Below, one piece after another: positions 1 to 8,078 of a stretch of DNA of 21,257 nucleotides. The notes under the pieces are model-generated. The model saw nothing but the letters and a program-made list of their open reading frames with translations. It made no database searches and was not told where the DNA came from. Where the stretch lies: NCBI GenBank assembly GCA_001579985.1, contig LRSR01004530.1, positions 1-21,257 of the forward strand, given 5' to 3'. The position numbers and the translations under genes were made by a program. This stretch comes from Hypsibius dujardini (lineage: Eukaryota; Tardigrada; Eutardigrada; Parachela; Hypsibiidae). Position 1 is the first letter of the stretch. Each line of letters opens with the position of its first letter.

Positions 1-39
<39 letters not shown>

Positions 40-40
40 G
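1..40. repeat. (ACAG)n microsatellite at left edge
   Basis: Ten perfect ACAG units run from the first base, 40 bp upstream of the first visible carrier exon. It therefore lies in an intron of that gene and continues outside the window. Confidence 0.97.
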
Positions 41-80
41 GCAAAGTGATTAATGGAATTACTGGTGTCGTGTTTTACAG

Positions 81-911
81 AGCGCCGGCAGATCTCATCA
101 ACGTCCGCATGCAAAACGACAGCAAGCTACCTGTCGAAGCTCGTAGAAATTACAAGAACGCTGTGGAGGGCCTCGTCCGAGTCTCCCGCCAAGAGGGTGT
201 TGCAGCCCTTTGGAAGGGCTCTTCGATGGTGGTCAGTCGGGCTATTCTGATGACAATCGGCCAGCTGGCCTTTTACGACCAAGTCAAGCATTTACTCTTG
301 GCGTCTGGACTCTTCGGTGACAACGTTCCGACACATCTTTTTGCCAGCTCAATCGCTGTGCGTTGCTGTTTACCGTCATGTCGGATCACTACCGAGCTGC
401 GCCACGACTCAACCGCTGTTGTCCTTTTTAGGCCGGTGCGGCGACCACGATAACCCTTCCGGTGGATGTCTTGAAAACCCGCATGCAGAATTCACGACCC
501 GGTCAATATAAGGTACTGCATATGGTCAACATTAATCTTGTAGATGCGGCCGACAGACAGACAGACAGCAGACAGACAGACAGACAGGCAGACAGACAGA
601 CAGGCAGGCAGACTACATTCTGACTGGCTACATACATCGAATTCGTTTTGTCCGTTCCTTGTAGAGTATCCTGCATTGCGTACAAGAAGTCGCGAAATCC
701 GGACCGCTAGGCTTTTTCAAGGTACCCGATCCGACTAGCAGTCGGTTGTATTCCTTAAGGTATTTTGCATTCTGAAGTCGCTCCTGTTCGTTAGGGTTAC
801 ATTCCGGCATTTGTGCGGCTGGGTCCGCAAACCATCCTCACCTTCGTATTCCTCGAGCAAATTCGCCTGCGATTCGGAATCCCCGTGGCAGATGCTAAAA
901 AGTCTTCCTAA
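81..911 (+). CDS. SLC25A10: Mitochondrial dicarboxylate carrier, 3' part (SLC25A10-like)
   Basis: Inner-membrane carrier that exchanges malate or succinate for phosphate. Four exons are visible: 81-357, 432-512, 665-721 and 795-911 (TAA 909-911). Acceptor AGs precede each and GT donors follow the first three, and lengths 277, 81, 57 and 117 nt keep one frame. They give about 176 residues, matching the last 60 percent of the family. Motifs seen: APADLINVRMQND (end of repeat 1 to matrix loop of repeat 2), the third carrier signature PVDVLKTRMQ, then GPLGFFKGYIPAFVRLGP and a closing FVFLEQIRLRFG. The N in PADLIN, where most carriers have K or R, also occurs in animal dicarboxylate carriers, which favours this over the oxoglutarate carrier. 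The 5' exons, with the first transmembrane pair, lie beyond the left edge. The introns are 74, 152 and 73 bp; the longer one contains an ACAG array. Homology is firm; the exact substrate is inferred. Confidence 0.88.
552..614. repeat. (ACAG)n array in carrier intron
   Basis: About 63 bp of ACAG units with a few CAGG variants, inside the 152-bp intron 513-664. Without it the intron would be about 89 bp, close to its 73-74 bp neighbours. Confidence 0.95.
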
Positions 912-1203
912 CTGTCGTCAGCAACAGCGTTTTATTACCGGTCGCTATAGCGGTTCCTCCCGCGGAAGGCTTCCCCGAAATCAGTGATAATATACATTGT
1001 TTGTTGAGAGTGCATTTTTTTGCATTTTTTTACCGAAAAATTCAAGCACATCCAGCACACGGTGCCTTCTTGCTTTACGCGTTTTATTGCAGTAATTTGC
1101 AAATTTTTATGCCTATAACCAGTTTATAGTTTGACAGAAAATACGAAAGGATAATGAGATTATATAAAACGTCCAATAAGAACAGAAATTGTCAAAACGT
1201 CTG
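912..1203. other. 3' flank of the carrier gene
   Basis: This follows the carrier stop codon and should hold its 3' UTR. It is AT-rich from about 980, with T-runs near 1015-1035. I see no clear AATAAA placed to end the + transcript. No RNA gene or other coding exon was recognised. Confidence 0.5.
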
Positions 1204-1221
1204 GCTGCCTGACTGCCCATC

Positions 1222-1269
1222 TGTCTGTCTCTCTTGATGCCTCTGTCTGTCTGTCTATCTGTTTGTCTC

Positions 1270-1300
<31 letters not shown>

Positions 1301-1450
1301 GCCCGTCTGTCTGTTTGTCTATCTGTCTATCTATCTGTCTGTCTGTCTGTTTGTCTGCCTGCCTGTCTGTTTCTCTATTTGTCTATTTGTTTGTCTGCTT
1401 TCTGTGTGCCTGTCTGCATGTCAATTCTTTCTGCCTATCTTTAAGTGTCT
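1222..1450. repeat. Imperfect (CTGT)n array, intergenic
   Basis: CTGT units mixed with CTAT, TTGT and CTGC variants, between the tail-to-tail carrier and 6PGD genes. The long Leu-Ser-Val-Cys reading frames across it come from the repeat, which has no stop codon in any frame. Confidence 0.95.
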
Positions 1451-1820
1451 GCCTACAGTGTGATGGATTCCCGCATCTATATGCAGGAACGTCTCTTCCT
1501 TTTGATTCTTTGCCTCGGACCTTTTTCGCGCTCATTATTTAACTCACCCGTTTTCATACCTTCCTATTACCAATTAATTTAGACGAAGAAATGGGAGTGC
1601 AGGGGTACGTAAAATGTCCAAGAACCGAGATCGTGAATCATGCGTAACATACAGATTGTAATAAAAAATGACAAGAGAAGAAGCAGAAACCGCTGCACCA
1701 GAAGGGTGACGTGAAAAAATGTCAACCACACGACACCCAATATTCCAAATCACCGGGTAAAAAAACTGTATTGCGATGAAAGCGGACAAGTTATCCCCAC
1801 AAAGCCATGGAAAGAAAAGC

Positions 1821-1979
1821 TGAACCGAACCGAACCGAATCGAACCGAACTGAATCGAATCGAGCCGAACCGAACCGAACCGAATCGAGCCGAACTGAAC
1901 TGAACTGAACCGAATCGAATCGAACCGAACTGAACTGAACCGAATCGAACTAAACCGAACCGAACCGAACCGAACTGAA
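1821..1979. repeat. Degenerate pentanucleotide (AACCG)n array
   Basis: About 160 bp of 5-bp units with consensus AACCG and frequent AATCG, AACTG and AGCCG variants. It lies 57 bp beyond the 6PGD stop codon on that gene's 3' side, so it may fall in the 3' UTR. The variants are mostly C/T changes at two positions of the unit. Confidence 0.95.
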
Positions 1980-2035
1980 GCAGAGTCATAGGACGGCGCA
2001 ATCGCTAGATGAAGGGGTGCAGAAAAAAGGGCTGC

Positions 2036-2473
2036 TCAAGCCTGGTAGGTGGAGGAGGAGACGTTGCCGCCGCGTCCGGTCCAGTTGGTGTGGAGAAACT
2101 TCCCGGGAGCGTCCAACAGCTCGTAGGTGTGCGCGCCGAAGTAATCTCGCTGGGCCTGTCGTGAGACATACAAACATTTAAAGCATTTGAATAGATCAAC
2201 AGACAGACAAGACAAACGCACAATTGTCTGAAGTATGTCTTGACAAGCAGGCAAGTTGGGAGAAACAGACAGTCAGAGGGCAAAAGCAGGCAAACAGACA
2301 GAAATTGGGGAAAACAGAGAGGCAGACACAAGAACCGACAAATTAGCGTGCAAACTAGCAGTAAGGTGGGTGAACCGATAGACAAACGAACCAACAGACA
2401 GAAAGAGAGACAAATAAACAATCTGACAGACAAATGGGTAAATAGGCAGGTCGGCAGACAAACAAATCAATAA

Positions 2474-2512
<39 letters not shown>

Positions 2513-2963
2513 AACAGGTTGGCCAAAAGACAGGCATACCAAGAGGCAGACAGACAGACAGATAAGAAAGACAAGCAAGTGAACACTGGTAGAATCACAG
2601 GTGGCAGGGTACTGCACAAACACTCAAATGAATCCGTTCATTAACCTGAAGAAGATTGGCGGGGAGACGCTCCAGTCGGAAACCATCGTAGAAGGAGAGA
2701 GCGCTGCTCATAGCCGGGACCGGGATGCCGTGTTGGACGGCAGTTGCTACGACATCGCGCCAGCCGGCCTGAAACAGATAAAGAGTCTTCCTTTAGACAA
2801 AACGTATCACTTCGGGCTGAGAAAGAAGATTTAACCCTTATTGGGATGTATTCCTGCCTGCGTGTTTGTCGGCCTAAAAAACGTCCACGTCTGTCTGTAT
2901 CTGTCTCTCTGCCTGTCTGCCTATCTCTGTCCCCCTATACGTTAATCAGTCTGTCCGTCTGTC

Positions 2964-3005
<42 letters not shown>

Positions 3006-4748
3006 TCTGCCATTCTGGAATCCTGATGTATTCAAACACAAACCTGAGAGTCATTGATAGCCTTCTTGAAAAAGTCGTCAAGCAACAAGTTAGACAGGTT
3101 CTCATTCTTGTCAAAGGCCTTTTTAATGTCCCCGAGGAATGCACTGAAAAGAGTAAAAGCTTCTTCTGTTAGTCAGAATGTAAATCGCCTGCAGCTCCTT
3201 TAACGTCGGCGGCAAAAAAAAACGATGTTCCTACCTGCGAATGATGCAACCGCCGCGCCACATGAGAGCGATGCCGCCGTTATTCAGCTTCCAGTTCAGC
3301 TGCTTGGCCGCCTCACGGAACAACATGAAACCTAAAAAACAGTCAAACGTCAAACTGTAGCTCGAAGCAACAGCGATTCACGATATCGATCGATTGTACA
3401 TAGATTGTGTACCGTACCTTGCGCGTAGGAAATGATTTTCGAAGCATAAAGAGCCTGAAAGTAAAACGCAAACATTGATCATGCCTGAATCGTGGATTGC
3501 AAGATGCTCGTCTGTCTAATTGCCTGTATGTACTGTATATCCATGTTGCAAATCTATCTACAATGTATATATCTACTTGCCAACCTGACTATCCGTCTAT
3601 TCTACATACTTGCCTGTCTGTCTGCATGTCTGTCTGTATGCCTGTCTCTCTGCATGTCTGTCTGTCTGTCTGTCTGTATGCCTGCCTGCCTGACTGCATG
3701 TGTGAATGCCTATCTGTCTGTCTGTCTGGATTCCTGTCTGGATTCCTGTCTGCCTGCCTGTCTGTCTGCTCTTCGGTTCCGCCTGCCTGCTTATGCTTTG
3801 CATGCCTGTCTGTGAAGAATTCTTCATTTCACCGCTTGCCGAGTATCCAGCATACAACATCTGACAGTATGCTTGCGTAAGAAGACCCACTCCGACGTTG
3901 ATTAGATCGAGATGCCTGTAATCTGTACCTGGCTAATCTGGTCGATAAACTTCTGCTTGTCGCCGGTGAACTTAAGTTTCGGCCCGGTGAGGTGCTTGCT
4001 GGCGTTCACACGCTCGTCCTTCAGCGAAGAAAGACAACGCGCAAAGACGGCCTCACCTTTAGAAATACACATTAAGAGGACACTGAATAAACCCATCACG
4101 CAGACAAATGAAAGCATTAAGGACTGGCCGTTTTAAACTCACCGATGAGTGTGACCGGGATGCCGAATTCCAGGGCAGCCACCGCAGTCCATTTGCCTGT
4201 TCCTTTCTAAACGACATCAAGAAAAAACAGAATTATATTTAACAAATAAGTAAGTTAAAAAGACCACAAATTCATCGGTAGATCAATCGATGGATAAATG
4301 GAGGATTGATAAAGAGGGCCTTGCTGAATGAATATTCCATTGGATTGACATAAGTGAATCGATAAGCGTTAAGCGAAAACACGGTTAAAGTTAGGAGCCC
4401 GTCAAAAGGGGATAAAAGGACTGCACAGTACCTGCCCAGCGGTATCGCGAATCTTCTCCACCAGATACTCTCCCTTCTCGTCCTTGTATTTGAGAATTTC
4501 ACTGGTAATCTCAATGAGAAACGAGTCCAGGACGCCCTTGTTCCACTTGGCCAAGACCTGGCAAGGAAAACCATGACGTTTTGTAACCAGAAATACAGGA
4601 ACATGAGCGCCCCTGGTCAAGTAAACCAGTCAAGACAGGCACACCGACAGACAAACAGGCAGGCAGCCAGGCAGGCAGCCAGGCAGGCAACCAGACAAAT
4701 ACACAGACAGACAGGCCGACTGGCAGACAAACAATTAGGCAGACAGGC

Positions 4749-4779
<31 letters not shown>

Positions 4780-6858
4780 AAGACAGGCAGGCAGGCAGGC
4801 AGGCAGACAGGCAGACAGATAGACAAAGATATGAAGTAAAGGAATCCTCTTGAGAAACTATACCTGACTCATTTCGTCGTTGGTCAGACCGACAACGTCA
4901 CGGAGGATGTGGTAGGCCTCTGCGATCAGTTGCATGTCTCCATACTACGTAAGCAACACTGGTTGATAATGGTGAATATGCGATCGGACAATCCTACAGC
5001 GCAGTCCCCGAACGAGGAACAGGTTTACCTCAATTCCGTTGTGGACCATTTTGACGAAATGACCGGCTCCGTCCTCCCCGACCCAGTCGCAGCAGGGCTC
5101 GCCGTCGACCTTGGCGGCGATTGCCTGGAAAATGGGCTTGATGTACGGCCTACATGAGTGAGAAAGCGTTAGGAAAAATACTTCAATTTCAATATAGGCA
5201 GGAAGGGAAACACACAAACAGACAAACAGGCAGCCAATGATATCAGAGACACTGGCGCGAGATCAAGGCACTGAACTGAACAAAACCAGATTCGCTAATG
5301 TCAAGAGACACAGGCTCAGAAAATCCCTTGAGGAAAGGTTAGGCAATGCCAAAAAACGCCGCGCCCTTTCAAGTCTACAGGCAGGCAACCAGACAAATAC
5401 ACAGAATGGCAGACAGACAGAAAGACAGACAAACAAACAAACAGGCATATAGACAGACAGACAGACAGACAGATGAACAGACAGACAGATGAACAGACAG
5501 ACAGATGAACAGACAGACAGACAGACAGACAGGGCAAAGAAGGCAAGCGAACAGATAAATTTACAGACAGAGGGGGGCTAAACCAGCATAACCGCACCAT
5601 GCAGCAACGCTTCCACCGGGCATCATCGAGGGTCCATAGCGCGCACCCTCCTCACCGCCACTGACTCCGCATCCCACAAAAAGCAGGCCCTTGGCTTCCA
5701 GTTCCTTTGTGCGACGGCGCGAATCGGTATACTCAGAATTGCCTCCGTCAATGATGATATCACCTGGCAAAAATTAAGGAAATTAACGTCTCTCAAAATT
5801 TCCCCCTTGCCAATCAGACGAAAAACGCGTCAACTCGTCGCACTTCATGTTCCGACAGAGACAAACCTTTCTCAAGAAACGGTTCCAACTGCTTGATGAA
5901 ATCATCCACCGCAGACCCGGCCTTCACCAAAAACTAAGACAAAACAGAAAAAAACATAAGAATTCATGAACTGCTTCCCAAGCGGGACAATCAATCAATC
6001 AATCAACCATTGCTTAATCAAGTCTGCTAGTATAACAGAGATATGTAACATTTCAAGCGTATCATACCAAGTAAATAAAGCACTGATATTAAAACGCAAA
6101 AAATGGAAATAAAAATAAAATAATAAAATAATAGAATAATAATAAAAGCAAAAACAAACAAAAATTCAATAAATGAATGAACGGTTGGCCTGCTAAATGA
6201 ATCAACCGCAGCACATAAACAAGTCAATCGATCAATCAAGCACCCGCTGGTACGCTTCAACACTCACCACGCAACCAACAAGTCAATCGATCAATCAAGC
6301 ACCCGCTAGTACGCTTTAACACTCACCACGCAACCAACAAGTCAATCGATCAATCAAGCACCCGCTGGTACGCTTCAACACGCATCACGCAACCAACAAG
6401 TCAATCGATCAATCAAGCACCCGCTCGCACGCTTCAACACTCACCACAATGCGTCGCGGACGTTTCAGCTTCTTGCACAGCTCCTCCACCGAGTGCGCAC
6501 CGATGATCTTCGTGCCCTTGGCCTCATTCGCCAAAAAGTGATCCACTTTCTCCACAGTGCGGTTGTAAGCCACCACCTGCAAACGCACGTGGAAGAAGAA
6601 ATCAATCAAAAAAATGTTCCCCGTGGAGAAATTCCTATCAATCACAAATAAATTCCCCCCAAAAATAAATCCCCCATTTCTCACCACAAATCCGTGGTCA
6701 TTCATATTGAGGATCAAATTCTGCCCCATCACGGCCAGTCCGATCAACCCGATATCTCCCCTGAAACAGGGAGGAATTGTTTTCCCGAGATTCTCTTTAA
6801 AGATGGCGGCACACATTGAGTGGACATGTTTTTCAAGCACTTACACTGCTTCAGCCAT
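2036..6858 (-). CDS. PGD: 6-phosphogluconate dehydrogenase, decarboxylating (complete, 15 exons)
   Basis: Cytosolic pentose phosphate enzyme: 6-phosphogluconate + NADP+ to ribulose 5-phosphate + CO2 + NADPH. Exons in transcript order: 6858-6845, 6760-6685, 6576-6445, 5933-5867, 5763-5598, 5149-5029, 4944-4864, 4557-4432, 4206-4143, 4056-3929, 3454-3418, 3331-3235, 3143-3044, 2768-2646, 2155-2036. They total 1452 nt in one frame, giving 483 residues, the same length as the human enzyme. Visible motifs: Rossmann loop GLAVMG (12-17), NADP-phosphate contact NRT (35-37), [23 protein letters not shown], catalytic K185 and E192 in [20 protein letters not shown] (262-267), and C-terminal R447 and H453 in [12 protein letters not shown]. 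All expected catalytic residues are present and nothing is broken. The start [13 protein letters not shown] needs a 14-nt coding first exon ending at a GTAAGTG donor. Introns are 84-108 bp or 225-511 bp. Confidence 0.97.
2198..2576. repeat. (ACAG)n-rich array in 6PGD intron 14
   Basis: Interrupted GACA/GACAAACA units, with a pure core at 2477-2508, fill most of the 490-bp last intron. In the - strand transcript it reads CUGU. Confidence 0.95.
2889..3006. repeat. (CTGT)n array in 6PGD intron 13
   Basis: CTGT units with a pure core near 2964-3006, inside the 275-bp intron. In the 6PGD transcript it reads ACAG, opposite to the array in the next intron. Confidence 0.95.
3510..3815. repeat. Imperfect (CTGT)n array in 6PGD intron 10
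   Basis: About 300 bp of CTGT, CTGC and CTAT units inside the 474-bp intron between exons 10 and 11; it reads ACAG in the transcript. Confidence 0.94.
4628..4835. repeat. (ACAG/CAGG)n array in 6PGD intron 7
   Basis: ACAG and CAGG units fill two thirds of the 306-bp intron between exons 7 and 8. It reads CUGU in the transcript, complementary to the intron 10 array. Confidence 0.95.
5213..5572. repeat. Interrupted (ACAG)n array in 6PGD intron 5
   Basis: ACAG units occur at 5213-5232 and densely from 5380 to 5572, including a local higher-order unit (CAGACAGATGAA repeated near 5466-5510). The 448-bp intron lies between exons 5 and 6. Confidence 0.93.
5990..6005. repeat. Short (CAAT)n run in 6PGD intron 3
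   Basis: Four CAAT units on the + strand, reading ATTG in the 6PGD transcript. The stretch to 6219 is AT-rich with no other feature seen. Confidence 0.9.
6220..6447. repeat. 59-bp minisatellite, about 3.9 copies, carrying splice-donor copies
   Basis: Copies begin at 6220, 6279, 6338 and 6397, an exact 59-bp period. Each contains a CAATCGATCAATCAAGCACC block and, read on the - strand, a sequence matching the authentic exon 3 donor GTG|GTGAGT. The last copy (6397-6447) is the real exon 3/intron 3 boundary. The copies at 6220 and 6279 keep the donor intact; in the copy at 6338 the GT has become AT. Confidence 0.95.
6800..6810 (+). promoter_or_regulatory. YY1-like motif in 6PGD intron 1
   Basis: AAGATGGCGGC matches the YY1 core. 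It lies in the 84-bp first intron, 48 bp downstream of the 6PGD start codon, and reads GCCGCCATCTT in the gene's sense. YY1 sites of this form often sit just downstream of starts of housekeeping genes. Binding here is inferred. Confidence 0.45.
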
Positions 6859-7213
6859 GGCCGTTGAGGGTGCGTTGGATAGCCTGGAGAAAGAGCTTTC
6901 TAAATTGATATGGCACGGGTGGAGGGATCGGCGGAAAGTGGGGTGGGAGAAATAATTTCAAAATGGGGTGGAATTGACAGGGAAAAAAATAAAGACGCGC
7001 TCACCGAAAATGAATTAACAAGCCGAATTAAATCGGAATTAAATCGGAATGGAATTAAATCGGCACGGGGGGGAGAGGGGAGCGTGCAATTGCAATGAGG
7101 TATTTGATTTCTGCCGGAGAAAAAATTGCCGTTTCACAAGTGCGACGCATGCAATTTTCATGAAAGGGCTGCGGCGGCAATCGACCGATTTCGACTTTTG
7201 AAAAATGAAAATC

Positions 7214-7222
7214 ACCGGAAGT
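7214..7222 (+). promoter_or_regulatory. ETS/GABP-like site upstream of 6PGD
   Basis: ACCGGAAGT is a full match to the ETS/GABP consensus, about 360 bp upstream of the 6PGD start codon. Such sites are common in TATA-less housekeeping promoters. Assigned from the motif alone. Confidence 0.45.
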
Positions 7223-7350
7223 ACAACGCGTAGCCGCAATCCTTTGTGGGCAAAGTTGAAGCCATTTTGAAGTTCGCTTAAGTAAAAGGTATGGTGTAAA
7301 TGGGGATGTCTGAGTTAGAGCCAAAACACCTCTGCAGACAGCCAGGTGGA

Positions 7351-7378
7351 ATGACGCAGCGGTAATTACTGAGTCAGC
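7351..7378 (+). promoter_or_regulatory. Pair of antioxidant-response-like (CNC/Maf) sites upstream of 6PGD
   Basis: ATGACGCAGC (7351-7360) fits RTGACNNNGC, and TGAGTCAGC (7370-7378) lies inside ACTGAGTCAGCT, close to a Maf recognition element. Both are on the same strand, 18 bp apart, about 500 bp upstream of the 6PGD start. Mammalian PGD is a known NRF2 target. Function here is inferred. Confidence 0.5.
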
Positions 7379-7423
7379 TGATTCGAGTCGAACGCGCGTG
7401 GAGTAGTGATCAGCTGATTGTAC

Positions 7424-7437
7424 ATGACTCGAGTCAT
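7424..7437. promoter_or_regulatory. 14-bp perfect palindrome with bZIP-like half sites
   Basis: ATGACTCGAGTCAT is fully self-complementary and contains TGACTC/GAGTCA half sites plus a CTCGAG E-box-like centre. It lies 46 bp from the paired CNC/Maf-like sites. The decamer TCAGCTGATT also occurs twice nearby (7374-7383 and 7409-7418). Confidence 0.4.
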
Positions 7438-7787
7438 ATTTGCGAATTGGCCGACAGACGGCGCATCGATAGCGGTCAACAACTTCAAGCTACTTTCTTG
7501 GGTCACTGCCAATATTTATATATTTAATTCATCGTCCACACAAGCAGTTTGATCACTACTACTATTGTAGCAGCACACTCTAGCATATATAGGTTTACCA
7601 CACGTGCGCATAGGTTAGGAACAAAATAAACTAGAAAGACAACATATATTTTATAGAAGCATTTTATGACGAGAAAGCTCTTGCTTTCACTGTTGGGACC
7701 TCGCCTCCCATTGAGCTCGCAGTAGGGACTGTCGCCCTTTCGGTATCTGCGAAGACTCCTGTAAAGCACATTGACCGGTAAAGTAAA

Positions 7788-8037
7788 TCATGACCCGTAT
7801 TCATACCATAAAAAATATATTACCAAGATTATATCCTCCGTTCGTATGTGCTCAGCCTCCTTAACTGTGGCCGTTTGTTGGTTATGTTCGGTTGCAGTGT
7901 CCGTTTCCGCTTCCACTGCCAATCCCAAAATAGCTCGAGTCTCCCTGAACAAGGAAATAACTCAAAAGCTGCATACTGACATTTCAGTGGGTCTGTCTGT
8001 CTGTCTGTGTGTCTGTGTGTCTGTGTGTCTGTCTGCC

Positions 8038-8078
<41 letters not shown>

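Larger units (their letters stand above)
6859..7787. other. Upstream region of 6PGD / downstream region of the MISP-like gene
   Basis: This is the spacer between two tandem - strand genes. It should hold the 6PGD promoter (nearer 6859) and the 3' UTR of the MISP-like gene (nearer 7787). A small direct repeat, GGAATTAAATC, recurs around 7024-7062. ETS-like and antioxidant-response-like motifs are listed separately. No TATA box or extra coding exon was recognised. Confidence 0.55.

Noticed and set aside
1234-1542. Long open frames encoding Cys-Leu-Ser-Val repeats, here and in every other CTGT array
   Set aside because: CTGT and ACAG repeats have no stop codon in any frame, so such frames arise automatically. 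They lie in introns or spacers of better-supported genes.
1750-2001. Open frame encoding Arg-Phe-Gly-Ser-Val repeats on the - strand
   Set aside because: It is the AACCG pentanucleotide read in one frame; it has no conserved domain and sits in the 6PGD 3' flank.
4573-4839. Thr-Asp-Arg-Gln-rich open frame on the + strand
   Set aside because: It lies antisense to 6PGD within intron 7 and is made of ACAG units.
6220-6447. Regular 59-bp repeat considered as a CRISPR array
   Set aside because: It is a head-to-tail minisatellite without unique spacers, inside a eukaryotic intron.
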